64,000 bases of DNA from Clostridiaceae bacterium (GCA_018432235.1 JAHDLO010000053.1:1-64000), one strand, 5' to 3'; counted from the stretch's first letter, positions 1 through 7,886 are shown. Made by a program: numbers and translations. Notes: generated by a model from the sequence alone, not told the origin.

Positions 1-84
1 AACCTTATGTGACTTTTGATTTGGTATAGTAAATCTTCTTAGATAAGTCTGTGGCACATAATGTTGTTTCCTAGGTTCACTCAT
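1..84 (-). CDS. DUF4238 domain protein, N-terminal fragment cut by the window edge
   Basis: Only the first 28 codons are visible, starting at the ATG complementary to 82-84, with a GAGGTGAG-type ribosome binding site at about 92-98. The N-terminus reads MSEPRKQHYVPQTYLRRF. The HYVPQ-x-YL-x-F signature is characteristic of DUF4238 proteins, a family of unknown function often carried in accessory DNA. The gene is the cargo of a cassette whose start lies at the left edge of the first attC-like site (about 171), so the array continues beyond the window. Function is unknown and the rest of the protein cannot be seen. Confidence 0.7.
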   Translation of the reverse strand, partial: MSEPRKQHYVPQTYLRRFTIPNQKSHKV

Positions 85-167
85 AAATAATCTCACCTCG
101 AAATACAGTTTAATATCCAAAATAAAATAAATTCAATTAGCACATTCATAAACTAATTGATTCTGTT

Positions 168-317
168 GCCTAACGTCTCCGTGTTTGCGACGCCTTCGAA
201 CTGGGCCCTCTTGACCTTTCCCCTTGACGGTACTCGCACTCAGTGAGAAGGTTTGGTGCGCTGATCTTTCCCTCAATTCGTGCTGCCAGCACCCTTGCGC
301 AAAAACATTGTTCTCTA
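168..317 (-). repeat. attC-like cassette site 1
   Basis: This is an imperfect long inverted repeat of about 150 bp. On the minus strand its crossover core is CGTTAGGC, a perfect match to the integron consensus GTTRRRY. The body carries the family features CGTGTTTGCGACG near the left edge, CCCAGTGAGAAGG in the middle and CACCCTTGCGCAAAAACA near the right edge. The right edge (GTTCTCT) has decayed and no longer complements the start of its own cassette, so the cassette carrying gene 443-871 may be poorly mobile. Confidence 0.8.
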
Positions 318-442
318 TTGCCACACGCCCCGTGACTCAGAGTGCGATAGGACGTCGCACCCTTAAACTAATCTTTTTTATATATTTCGCATGAAAAAAA
401 ACACGACATAAAGTACTCCTAAGAAAATGTTCATTTTACAAG

Positions 443-871
443 TTATTCTATCAACTCTAATAAATCTATCAGTTTTGAATGTGTTGTCCAATAAACATTA
501 TTCATATACAAAATGTATTCTTCTGAATACTCATTAGACTTAAAAACCTCGGCAGTTGCAAGCGTAGACTCTCCTTTGATAAATCTAATATTCATATCAA
601 TCTTAGTTAATTTATTACTGTAAGGTGCAAATAGTCCATCAAAAAAATTATCTACTTTAATTATAAAACCACCATATGATACAAGTTCAATTAATTTTTC
701 ATCAAATGGATAGGATACTGATTTGTCTTCAGTAATAATATAAACACCATCTGCTTTGTCAATAGTACTAATATTATCTGTTATGTATCTATCTGTACTA
801 AACAGCCAAACCATACCCATAGCGAGAAAAAAACATACTATCATTATTACTTTTGGCTTATGATTTTTCAT
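443..871 (-). CDS. membrane-anchored hypothetical protein (cassette cargo)
   Basis: A 142-residue protein that I do not recognise. Residues 7-25 form one hydrophobic segment (IMIVCFFLAMGMVWLF) after a short basic N-terminus, so it is probably a type II anchored or secreted protein with an extracytoplasmic domain of about 115 residues rich in acidic and aromatic residues. The ATG at 871 follows a strong AGGAGGTG site. It is the only gene between attC-like sites 1 and 2. No catalytic motif is visible. Confidence 0.65.
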   Translation of the reverse strand: MKNHKPKVIMIVCFFLAMGMVWLFSTDRYITDNISTIDKADGVYIITEDKSVSYPFDEKLIELVSYGGFIIKVDNFFDGLFAPYSNKLTKIDMNIRFIKGESTLATAEVFKSNEYSEEYILYMNNVYWTTHSKLIDLLELIE

Positions 872-998
872 CTCGCACCTCCTAGAATGTAAATGCTATT
901 TACTTCACATTTTTCTACTTATATGACTAACTCTTTTCACATTTATTTCTTCTTTCAACAACAAGTCAACTACTAACTCAACATTATGCTAAGGATTG

Positions 999-1149
999 CA
1001 GGTTACGTTTCTGTGTTTACGACGCCTTCGAACTGGACCCACTTGGCCTTGCCTCTGGCGGTGCTGGCACCCAGTGAGATGGTGTGGTGCGCTGATCTTT
1101 CCCTCAATACGTGCTGTCAGCACCCTTGCGCAAAAACATTGTTAGATGA
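999..1149 (-). repeat. attC-like cassette site 2
   Basis: Same family as site 1 (CTGTGTTTACGACGCCTTCG at left, CACCCTTGCGCAAAAACATT at right). The right edge GTTAGATGA is intact and perfectly complements TCATCTAAC at the left edge of site 3, the other end of the same cassette. The left crossover core has mutated to GGTTACG (minus CGTAACC) instead of CGTTA, which may block recombination here. Confidence 0.8.
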
Positions 1150-1227
1150 TGTTATTCACTCCTACATTTCCATTTTTACATATTTTTACCATATGTATTT
1201 AAAAATAAAAGGGCTACTAACCCTAAA

Positions 1228-1605
1228 CTATCTCTGAAATAACTCAAGTTCTTTTAAATCTAATATATATCCTCCACTAATTAATATATCTAATCCTAAA
1301 AGACCATTTATATCTTCATACTGAAATGATGTAAAATCAATTTTAAAATCCTTCAGCGAATGATTCCCTATCTTTATTTCTCCCACTTCTTTCGAAAAAG
1401 CATGCTCTTTGCCACCTATTCCATACGAAACAACCAACTCATCTTCGGCACTTACTGTAATACCAATATCGTCCACGCATTCTTGTGAAACCAACGTCTG
1501 TGATGCACCAGTATCAATAACAATATTGTTAACCTTCTTTTTCCGTCCCTTATACACAATCTCTATGGTTGTGAAAAGTAGTCCATTTCGATATTCAACC
1601 TTCAT
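1228..1605 (-). CDS. retropepsin-like aspartic protease family protein
   Basis: A 125-residue single-domain protein with the clan AA signature: VIDTGAS around residues 28-34 carries the catalytic Asp in D-T-G, and a hydrophobic-hydrophobic-G block (GLLGLDIL) lies near residues 103-110. Retropepsins of this size act as homodimers. The ATG is one base beyond the stop of the upstream gene 1607-1849, so the two are translationally coupled and form a two-gene cassette between attC-like sites 2 and 3. The substrate is unknown. Proteolysis of the partner or of a host protein is only a guess. Confidence 0.75.
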   Translation of the reverse strand: MKVEYRNGLLFTTIEIVYKGRKKKVNNIVIDTGASQTLVSQECVDDIGITVSAEDELVVSYGIGGKEHAFSKEVGEIKIGNHSLKDFKIDFTSFQYEDINGLLGLDILISGGYILDLKELELFQR

Positions 1606-1606
1606 A

Positions 1607-1849
1607 TCAGTATGCTCTCCTTAAACCTATTCTTGTCCTAATTTTGAGCTTTACCTTATCATTTGAAGTGTGATAAACAAGAATATCTTCTCTAGAATTT
1701 AACAATTCTTTTGTAGCATGTTCTTCTTCGATAGGCCCAATTAATGCTAACTCTTCTACATACTCTATATCATCTTCAACATGAGACTTTAGAACTTGGA
1801 ACTTTACAAACTGATTAGGATATAAATTTCTGACTTCTTCCCATTTCAT
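1607..1849 (-). CDS. hypothetical partner of the retropepsin-like protease
   Basis: An 80-residue protein starting MKWEEVRNLYPNQFVKF. The ATG at 1849 is chosen because GGAGGG lies 6-7 bases upstream; a longer reading to 1867 would swallow that site. It is small, acidic and soluble, with no membrane segment. It is co-transcribed with the protease gene. I recall similar small genes next to retropepsin genes in Clostridia, but cannot assign a function. Confidence 0.65.
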   Translation of the reverse strand: MKWEEVRNLYPNQFVKFQVLKSHVEDDIEYVEELALIGPIEEEHATKELLNSREDILVYHTSNDKVKLKIRTRIGLRRAY

Positions 1850-1968
1850 ATTTATCCCTCCAATCATTGTACGAGCTACTCTATATCTTAATTATATCAC
1901 ATTATTTTTTGAGTTTTTATAAAAACAATATGAAGCTACCCTAGTATTTATATTGGAATAAATAATTT

Positions 1969-2117
1969 CATCTAACGTTTCTGTGTTTACGACGTCCCTG
2001 AACCGGACCCCAAAGATAGACCGTCTTGGCGGAACTCCGTTCCCGGTGAAGGGATGTGGTGCGCTGACCTTTCCCGCAAAACGTGCAGCCCGACCTCCCG
2101 TAAAACATGGTTATACG
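1969..2117 (-). repeat. attC-like cassette site 3 (subfamily B)
   Basis: Left edge TCATCTAACG (minus core CGTTAGATGA, consensus GTTRRRY) and right edge GTTATACGC. The centre belongs to a second sequence subfamily (ACCCCAAAGATAGACCGTCT, then TTCCCGGTGAAGGGATGTGG) shared with sites 4 and 11. The right edge complements GTATAAC at the left edge of site 4, across the hicAB cassette. Confidence 0.82.
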
Positions 2118-2155
2118 CTGTGCTAAGCACTACCTTAAATTAGACTATTCACCCA

Positions 2156-2184
2156 TTGACACGTATTATAATACGTATTATAAT
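2156..2184 (+). promoter_or_regulatory. hicAB promoter with palindromic operator
   Basis: The -35 box TTGACA (2156-2161) and -10 box TATAAT (2179-2184) are both perfect consensus with a 17-base spacer. The spacer holds the perfect 16-bp palindrome ACGTATTATAATACGT (2161-2176), which is also half of a 12-bp tandem repeat (2161-2172 and 2173-2184). A repressor bound there would cover both promoter boxes. HicB-type antitoxins autoregulate, so this is the likely HicB operator. Confidence 0.85.
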
Positions 2185-2205
2185 TTAATTATGGGGGGAT
2201 ACTAG

Positions 2206-2400
2206 ATGAAAACATATTCTTCAATGGAGCTGATTAAAATACTTGAAGCTGATGGATGGTATTTTTTCAAGGCAAATGGTAGTCATAATCACTTCAAACA
2301 TCCAAGTAAGAAGGGTAAGGTTACCGTTCCACATCCTCGAAAAGACATACCAATTAAAACAGTAAAAAGTATAGTTCATCAAGCAGGAATTAACATCTAA
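2206..2400 (+). CDS. hicA: HicA family toxin (mRNA interferase)
   Basis: A 64-residue protein with the HicA fold: KILEADGWYFFKANGSHNHF contains the GW and the catalytic histidine in the GSH motif (GSHNHFKHP), followed by VTVPHPRKDIP, the usual HicA ending block. HicA cleaves mRNA when free of HicB. A GGGGGGA site precedes the ATG. It is the only cassette cargo on the plus strand, opposite to the other cassettes, and has its own strong promoter. Toxin-antitoxin cassettes of this kind stabilise large integrons in Vibrio. Confidence 0.93.
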   Translation: MKTYSSMELIKILEADGWYFFKANGSHNHFKHPSKKGKVTVPHPRKDIPIKTVKSIVHQAGINI

Positions 2401-2440
2401 TTTCTGCCCCTCCATATCAAATTTGAAAGGAGAAATTGTC

Positions 2441-2851
2441 ATGAAAAAAGATCGTTATATTTTTCCAGCAGTATTTGACTATGCTGATGACGGAATTTCA
2501 ATCTCCTTCCCTGATTTGCCAGGCTGTTTTTCCTGTGCCGATTCAGATGAAGAAGCAATTTATATGGCAAAGGAAGCTTTAGGACTCCACCTTTATGGTA
2601 TGGAAGAAGATGGAGATGATATTCCAGTCCCAACTTCCATTAATAAGATTAATCTTGAATCAAATCAAGTTGTTGTTCTTGTTGAAGTTCTTATGCCTAC
2701 CGTAAGGCAAGCTGTTGAAAATTTTTCTGTAAAGAAGACACTATCAATCCCACAATGGCTTAATAAACTTGCTATAGAAAACAATATAAACTTTTCTCAA
2801 GCCCTTCAAACTGCATTAAAAGAACAATTAGGAATTCGCGAGAGGCATTAA
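2441..2851 (+). CDS. hicB: HicB family antitoxin
   Basis: A 136-residue protein starting MKKDRYIFPAVFDY, with the HicB partial RNase H-like fold (ISFPDLPGCFSCADSDEEA) in the first 60 residues and a C-terminal DNA-binding segment (residues about 100-130, PQWLNKLAIENNINFSQAL), probably ribbon-helix-helix. The start at 2441 is chosen for the AAAGGAGA site 8 bases upstream rather than the in-frame ATG at 2423. It should neutralise HicA and repress the palindrome-containing promoter upstream. Confidence 0.92.
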   Translation: MKKDRYIFPAVFDYADDGISISFPDLPGCFSCADSDEEAIYMAKEALGLHLYGMEEDGDDIPVPTSINKINLESNQVVVLVEVLMPTVRQAVENFSVKKTLSIPQWLNKLAIENNINFSQALQTALKEQLGIRERH

Positions 2852-2902
2852 ATAAGCCTCTTTTCTTTTGGTCAAATTTACTTCCACATTTTAATAGCAT
2901 GG

Positions 2903-3056
2903 TGTATAACGTGCCCGTGTTTGCGGCGTCTCTGAACCGGACCCCAAAGATAGACCGTCTTGTCGGAACTTTGTTCCCGGTGAAGGGATGTGGTGCGCTG
3001 AGCTTTCCCTCAAAACGTGCCTACCAGCACCTCCCGTAAACATGCTGTTATATGCC
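2903..3056 (-). repeat. attC-like cassette site 4 (subfamily B)
   Basis: Left edge GTATAACG, right edge GTTATATGCC; central block ACCCCAAAGATAGACCGTCT as in sites 3 and 11. GTTATATGCC matches the complement of GGCAGATAAC at the left edge of site 5 with a single mismatch. Inner arms are CCCGTGTTTGCGG and CCCGTAAACATGC. Confidence 0.8.
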
Positions 3057-3094
3057 GTCAATTATTCGATTATGATTAGAGTATTCGTAATATC

Positions 3095-3550
3095 TTAATC
3101 TTCTTCTAGTAGCTTGGAAACCGCCCATGCTTGATGTTGTAAGAATAAACTTTTTATACATTTGCTAATCTCAACCCATTGTAGATGGTGATCATCTTCT
3201 ATTCTAACGTTTTCTTTCTTGTATTTTATTCTTGTTAAATAAAAATACCCTATCCCTTGTAAATGTCCGTATGTTTTTGATAAATGATACAAAGATGATT
3301 TACCAATATATTTATCAACATCAACTGCGTATCCAGTTTCTTCCATAAATTCTCTTTCTAGACATTCTTTATGAGTTTCTCCATCTTCTAGTCCCCCACC
3401 AGGAAGAAAATATCCTATAGATGTCTTTATCACTGCCACTTCACCTTCATTATTTAAAACAATTCCATATATACCAACTCGTACACGATATTCGATACCT
3501 TCAACTTTTTCACCAAATGTCTTTTCAATGTTTTCTAGAATACTCATCAT
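3095..3550 (-). CDS. Nudix hydrolase (cassette cargo)
   Basis: A 151-residue protein with a full Nudix box (GX5EX7REUXEEXGU) at about residues 52-74: GGGLEDGE, then REFMEETGY, which provides the Mg2+-binding glutamates. Nudix enzymes hydrolyse a nucleoside diphosphate linked to another group; the substrate here cannot be told from sequence. The start follows a GAGGAAA site. It is the sole gene between sites 4 and 5. Nudix hydrolases are frequent cargo of chromosomal integrons. Confidence 0.9.
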   Translation of the reverse strand: MMSILENIEKTFGEKVEGIEYRVRVGIYGIVLNNEGEVAVIKTSIGYFLPGGGLEDGETHKECLEREFMEETGYAVDVDKYIGKSSLYHLSKTYGHLQGIGYFYLTRIKYKKENVRIEDDHHLQWVEISKCIKSLFLQHQAWAVSKLLEED

Positions 3551-3639
3551 ATTTTTTCCTCAGTTCTTTTTATAAGTTAAACTCAAGATCTCATGAAAAC
3601 AAAAGGTTACCCATCTACCAGCTCTGCATCACTTTTGAT

Positions 3640-3795
3640 GGCAGATAACGTTTCCGTGTTTCCGACGCCTTCGAACTGGACCCTCCTGACCTTCCCCCCA
3701 GGCGGTGCTTGCACCCAGTGAGAAGTGTGTGGTACGCTGATCGTTCCTTTGACACGTGCCTCCAGCACCCTTGCGCAAAAACATTGTTATCTGAT
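3640..3795 (-). repeat. attC-like cassette site 5
   Basis: Left edge GGCAGATAACG, right edge GTTATCTGATG. The right edge GTTATCTGA perfectly complements TCAGATAAC at the left edge of site 6. Subfamily A body (CGACGCCTTCGAACTGGACC, CACCCAGTGAGAAG, AGCACCCTTGCGCAAAAACA). Confidence 0.83.
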
Positions 3796-3805
3796 GTCCC
3801 ACTCT

Positions 3806-4363
3806 CTACCTCTTCTTTTGACCTTTTAGTTTTACAGCACACTCGTGCCAAAACAGCTCATCTCCTTTGATATCAAACCTGTCATCAGCAGTTAATACAG
3901 CAAGTAGCATCTCCTCTGTAAAATTGAGATATCCACTAGTCATCAAGTCAATATATAACTCCCATAATGGTCTGTATTTCCGATTATTTCGAAGCATCTC
4001 ATCTACAATTATTACAGCCGTTTTAAGATTGACAACACTCGGTTTTCGCACCCAATTAAAATCATCCACATCTTTTCCCTGTTCAAATAGTACATCTAAA
4101 ACAACATGTTGAGCATCTATAAAATTTGGTTCTTTAGCGTGCAATTTCTCCAAACATTCCAAGGCTTTGTCATACTCCTTGTTCATGCTGTAGGCTTCTC
4201 CCAACCTTAGCTGGACATAAATATCATCAGGATTCTCCTTAAAATAATGCTCTCTGAGTTTAACTAGTCCTTCATAATCCTTATTTTGAATTAAATCAAA
4301 ATCTTCTTCACAATAGCCATCAAAATCTTCGTTTTCATGGTCAAAATTTTTTAAATTAGACAT
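3806..4363 (-). CDS. TPR-like repeat protein (cassette cargo)
   Basis: A 185-residue protein, acidic at the N-terminus, with tetratricopeptide-like helical repeats around residues 35-105 (DDIYVQLRLGEAYSMNKEYD, then KALECLEKLHAKEPN). This suggests a protein-protein interaction scaffold. The start at 4363 follows GGAGATAGG; the TTG at 4378 would overlap that site. It lies alone between sites 5 and 6. No enzymatic motif is seen and no specific partner can be named. Confidence 0.7.
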   Translation of the reverse strand: MSNLKNFDHENEDFDGYCEEDFDLIQNKDYEGLVKLREHYFKENPDDIYVQLRLGEAYSMNKEYDKALECLEKLHAKEPNFIDAQHVVLDVLFEQGKDVDDFNWVRKPSVVNLKTAVIIVDEMLRNNRKYRPLWELYIDLMTSGYLNFTEEMLLAVLTADDRFDIKGDELFWHECAVKLKGQKKR

Positions 4364-4431
4364 AAAACCTATCTCCAATCCCCTCGAATCTATCTGTCCA
4401 TTACATTATTGCTACAATACTCTCTTGGCTT

Positions 4432-4583
4432 TCAGATAACGTCTCCGTGTTTGCGACACCTTCGAGCTGGACCCTAAAGATAGACCGTCTTGTCGGTGCT
4501 TGCCACCCAGTGAGATGGTGTGGTGCTTGAACTTTCTCTAAAAACGTACAGCCAGCACCTTTATGCAAACGCATTGTTATGCG
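4432..4583 (-). repeat. attC-like cassette site 6 (mosaic)
   Basis: Left edge TCAGATAACG, right edge GTTATGCG, which complements CGCATAAC at the left edge of site 7. The body is a hybrid: the subfamily A start (ACACCTTCGAGCTGGACCC) joins the subfamily B centre (AAAGATAGACCGTCTTGTCG) and returns to A (CACCCAGTGAGATGG). Confidence 0.82.
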
Positions 4584-4595
4584 GAGCCCGACACG

Positions 4596-5270
4596 CTACT
4601 TAAATGCAATAATATCATACATTTTTGACTTGTATTTTTTCTCATTACCCAAAGATATAATGTATAACTTTTTAGTTATATTAACATTATTAAAACTATC
4701 TAGCGTATTTTGTAATTCATTAATATTCGTATAGTGATGTGGTATTCCTTCTTCACCTTCTCTTGAACCAACGAATGTATCCTTCTCAATTAATTCACCT
4801 TTACCATATGATTCATCCTCTTTTGAAATCATATCAAAAACAAAGCATCCTCTTGGCTTAAGCACGCGAAAAGCTTCACTTATGCCAAGTTTAATCTCAT
4901 CCAAAGTTGCATGATGTAAAGTGGATTTACATAATACTATATCGAAGTAATTGTCGTTAAAACCCAAATTAGTAAATGAATAATTGTAAACTTTAATATT
5001 TTCAATATTTTCTTGAATTATTCTTGTCTTTAGTTTTTCTAATGCTTCTAAGGATACATCTGTTGAATAAACTGTGTAGCCTTTCTTTGCTAGTATCAAA
5101 GAATTTTTGCCTTGTCCACATCCCAAATCAAGGATATTTTTATAGTTTTTTCTTTCAAGCATCGAAAATATATTAATATCAAATTCAGTCATCTCTATAT
5201 CATAGTCACCATTGACTTTTATAATATTAAGCTCTTCTGTTGGCCATTTATTATTTATCCCATGCAACAT
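4596..5270 (-). CDS. class I SAM-dependent methyltransferase (cassette cargo)
   Basis: A 224-residue Rossmann-fold methyltransferase. Motif I is ILDLGCGQGKNSLILA (about residues 45-60), the acidic SAM-ribose position is in YSTDVS, motif IV is FDIVLCKSTLHH, and a post-motif strand reads VFDMISKEDES. The arrangement resembles TehB/UbiE-type small-molecule methyltransferases, but the substrate is not predictable. The start at 5270 is chosen for the GAGAGGTGG site; the longer reading to 5339 would run through attC-like site 7. Confidence 0.82.
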   Translation of the reverse strand: MLHGINNKWPTEELNIIKVNGDYDIEMTEFDINIFSMLERKNYKNILDLGCGQGKNSLILAKKGYTVYSTDVSLEALEKLKTRIIQENIENIKVYNYSFTNLGFNDNYFDIVLCKSTLHHATLDEIKLGISEAFRVLKPRGCFVFDMISKEDESYGKGELIEKDTFVGSREGEEGIPHHYTNINELQNTLDSFNNVNITKKLYIISLGNEKKYKSKMYDIIAFK

Positions 5271-5297
5271 TCTACCACCTCTCATTAAATTTAGGGT

Positions 5298-5378
5298 TTC
5301 GCATAACGTTCCCTGAATTCCCGAAGCGTCTTTCCACATGCATATTTACAAAGTTTTGGGAATTCAGTGTTATGCGAA
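5298..5378 (-). repeat. attC-like cassette site 7 (short, canonical form)
   Basis: An 81-bp site unrelated in sequence to the others but with textbook attC architecture: outer arms TTCGCATAAC and GTTATGCGAA are perfect complements, inner arms CTGAATTCCC (5313-5322) and GGGAATTCAG are perfect complements, and the loop between them is about 35 bases. Its right edge also perfectly complements TTCGCATAAC at the left edge of site 8, as expected for a cassette that entered with its own site. Confidence 0.88.
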
Positions 5379-5386
5379 GGACTGTG

Positions 5387-6847
5387 CTACAAAGAATTAC
5401 TTGTAAAATAATTTTTTAATATTCTATTTAGATTGTCATTTCTGGATTCCTTTGCTTTTACGGCTATTTCTTGTGCATCAAAAAATCTTATGGTGTACTT
5501 CTTTGTTATACATGCAGCTTTCTGCAGCTTATCTAATGCAGATTTCTCAAATCCTCCTGTTGACCATAACTCAAATATAAATTCTTTATGAGCAAATTCA
5601 TCCTGACTTAATGCCCATTTTCTAATAGTAGGTATATTATCACTTAACCATTTAGCAACGTATTCTTCATCAAGCGGATAATTATACCCCTTACACTCCA
5701 CGAATCTAACCTCAGTTGGATACTTTACATATACATCTATTTCTTTATTTCTCCCACTTTCGCGTTCTGTGATCAACTTGTTGATTTCTATATAAGGAGC
5801 CAACTGAGAATAATAATACCCGACTGCTAGTTCAAATACATCGCCTTTAAGATTAGACGCTTTTCCCTCTAACTTAGAAAGTGCTTCAATAAATTCAAAA
5901 TATTTGTCTGGATTTTTTGTTATGACTGCTGAAGCATTCTCAACTATGGAAACAAAAGCTCTAAGTGTTTCTAAATACTGATTCCCGAATAACTTATCAA
6001 TAAACCCCAATACTACACCAGCAGACTTTAATCTTGTAAATGCCTTTTCTTCTATACCTTCGACTATAAGTACTGGTATGAAAGGAGAATGCTTGCTACT
6101 GTGACTAATAACATTCACCTTTGCAAGAAAATACTCTATATCCTCTTCCAAAAGTTTTTTACCCAAAATCACGTCTGCAACAACAAACCCAGGCTTACCT
6201 CCCTTTTGCAGTCCATTAATATACGATGGGGCTGTAAAACTCCACTGAAATTTATGGAATTCTGGCATTTTTTCAATCATCTTACCAGAATTATATGCAA
6301 CTAGATTAATTTTTCGGGACCAGTCATAGAAGTCAGTCATAATAGTTTTCTTTGCAATGTTTAGAGCTTTAAAGCGTGTATAACTTTGTGGAATGTCTAC
6401 AGAAGGATTTAGTTGAAATAAGCCGTCACCATTGTCTAATAACAATTTAATATAAAGTAAGTCTTTGATTATGGAATCTGCTGGTTTGTGGCCTTTGAGA
6501 GGCTGAACTGGGGAGCATGTATAAGTAGCAATTTCATTTATACGAATATAACCATAATTATTTAATACGGCTTTTATAAAATAATAATACGCCTTCGAAC
6601 TTAATCTAAGGTATTGTATAAGTGATTCGAAAAAGGTTTCACTAGTAAAATGAGAATCTAAGTGCAGATACTTTTGATTGTTGTCGAAAGTAACGTTCTT
6701 CAACTTTCTTATTGGTGCAGACGCCCGGGAAATTTCTTTTCGAGCTGCTTCCCTAGAAATTGAGAATTGATTTACTAACTCATTAGCGAGTGACCCAGAC
6801 AATAATGGGCCCTTTTTTTCAAGAATAGTGCTTATCCTCCTAGACAT
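5387..6847 (-). CDS. putative PD-(D/E)xK nuclease-like protein with N-terminal winged-helix region (cassette cargo)
   Basis: A 486-residue protein not assignable to a named family. Residues about 1-65 look like a winged-helix segment (SGSLANELVNQFSISREAAR). Residues 334-390 carry a restriction-endonuclease-fold arrangement: E339 in GDVFELAVGYYY, D371 in NKEIDVYV, and E384-C-K386 in VRFVECKGYNY, consistent with E-D-ExK. The region between (90-330) is unassigned. The start follows AAGGAGTG. It is the largest cassette cargo and carries the distinct short site 7 at its 3' end. A restriction or other anti-phage role is inference. Confidence 0.7.
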   Translation of the reverse strand: MSRRISTILEKKGPLLSGSLANELVNQFSISREAARKEISRASAPIRKLKNVTFDNNQKYLHLDSHFTSETFFESLIQYLRLSSKAYYYFIKAVLNNYGYIRINEIATYTCSPVQPLKGHKPADSIIKDLLYIKLLLDNGDGLFQLNPSVDIPQSYTRFKALNIAKKTIMTDFYDWSRKINLVAYNSGKMIEKMPEFHKFQWSFTAPSYINGLQKGGKPGFVVADVILGKKLLEEDIEYFLAKVNVISHSSKHSPFIPVLIVEGIEEKAFTRLKSAGVVLGFIDKLFGNQYLETLRAFVSIVENASAVITKNPDKYFEFIEALSKLEGKASNLKGDVFELAVGYYYSQLAPYIEINKLITERESGRNKEIDVYVKYPTEVRFVECKGYNYPLDEEYVAKWLSDNIPTIRKWALSQDEFAHKEFIFELWSTGGFEKSALDKLQKAACITKKYTIRFFDAQEIAVKAKESRNDNLNRILKNYFTSNSL

Positions 6848-7000
6848 TCTTTCACTCCTTCAATAGCTGGTCACACCTCACTATTTATAATATAAAACTT
6901 ATAGGGCAAACATCCCAAATTATTATTTGCGAAACTGGCTTGTACCAATGGCTTGAAAGCTCAGTAAATATACCTACTGTCACACGTCATTTTATGGTCT

Positions 7001-7154
7001 TTCGCATAACGTCCTCGTTTTTGCGACGTCCCTGAACCGGACCCGCCTGACCCTACTCCTTGGTGGAGCTTCGCTCCCGGTGAAGGGGTGTGGTGCTCTG
7101 ATTTTCCTTAGAAACGTGCTGCAAGCACCCTTGTGCAAACACATTGTTATCAGA
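7001..7154 (-). repeat. attC-like cassette site 8
   Basis: Left edge TTCGCATAACG, right edge GTTATCAGATGG. GTTATCAGA perfectly complements TCTGATAAC at the left edge of site 9. The body mixes subfamily B (CGACGTCCCTGAACCGGACC, GCTCCCGGTGAAGGGGTGTG) with the subfamily A right arm (AAGCACCCTTGTGCAAACAC). Confidence 0.82.
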
Positions 7155-7178
7155 TGGCAGAGCACCAGTAAACTACTT

Positions 7179-7853
7179 TTAAATAATCTTTTCAAGCTCT
7201 TTAACTGTACCATCGTTATACCCAACTATTACATTCCTTGCTATATTTATAAAGAGTCCATTATCAACTACACCAGGTATCATATTAATCTCATTATGCA
7301 GTTCTGCTGGTTGTTCTATCGTTTTGAAATCACAATCGATAATATAATTTCCATTATCAGTAATGTATGGTCTATTACCAAGTACCCTTAGTTTTGGATC
7401 ACAACCGAGTTTATTCAGATTTCTTATAGTCATTTCATATCCAAATTTTACAACTTCAACAGGTAAAGGGAATTTACCTAATCGATTTACTAATTTACTC
7501 TCATCGACAATAATAACGAGCTTCTGACTAGCGGAGGCTACAATCTTCTCACGTAATAATGCTCCTCCCCCACCTTTGATTAAGTTCCATTCATTATCCA
7601 CTTCATCAGCACCATCAATCGTAATATTAATTACTTCCATTTCTGAAAAAGTGATTAACTGTATCCCTAATCCCCTTGCCATGATTTCAGAGTCTTTTGA
7701 GGTCGCTATTGCTCTAATATTAAGTCCTTTTTTTATTTTGTGTCCTATTCTTTGAATTGCCCAATTAGCAGTAGAACCAGTACCTAGACCTACGATCATG
7801 CCGTCTTGTATATAATCTACAGCTCTTTCAGCTGCAATTTTTTTTGACTCCAT
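7179..7853 (-). CDS. rpiA: ribose-5-phosphate isomerase A (cassette cargo)
   Basis: A 224-residue enzyme of the usual RpiA length; it interconverts ribose-5-phosphate and ribulose-5-phosphate. Family motifs are complete: GLGTGSTA (phosphate loop), TIDGADEVD (catalytic Asp pair), LIKGGGGAL, and REKIVAS with the catalytic Glu equivalent. The start at 7853 (MESKKIAAERA) is preceded by GGGTGA; a longer reading would translate site 9. It is unusual to find a central carbon enzyme inside a mobile cassette. It may be a second copy supplementing a chromosomal gene. Confidence 0.93.
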   Translation of the reverse strand: MESKKIAAERAVDYIQDGMIVGLGTGSTANWAIQRIGHKIKKGLNIRAIATSKDSEIMARGLGIQLITFSEMEVINITIDGADEVDNEWNLIKGGGGALLREKIVASASQKLVIIVDESKLVNRLGKFPLPVEVVKFGYEMTIRNLNKLGCDPKLRVLGNRPYITDNGNYIIDCDFKTIEQPAELHNEINMIPGVVDNGLFINIARNVIVGYNDGTVKELEKII

Positions 7854-7886
7854 ATAATCACCCACAATAATATTTTTTCCCTGCTT

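Noticed and set aside
133-324. Open frames running through cassette sites (also 986-1237, 3615-3851, 6992-7225, and the upstream part of the rpiA frame)
   Set aside because: Their translations share the same Cys-Trp-x-His and RRRRKHG blocks because they are the repeat itself read in one frame; they lack ribosome binding sites and are better explained as attC-like sites.
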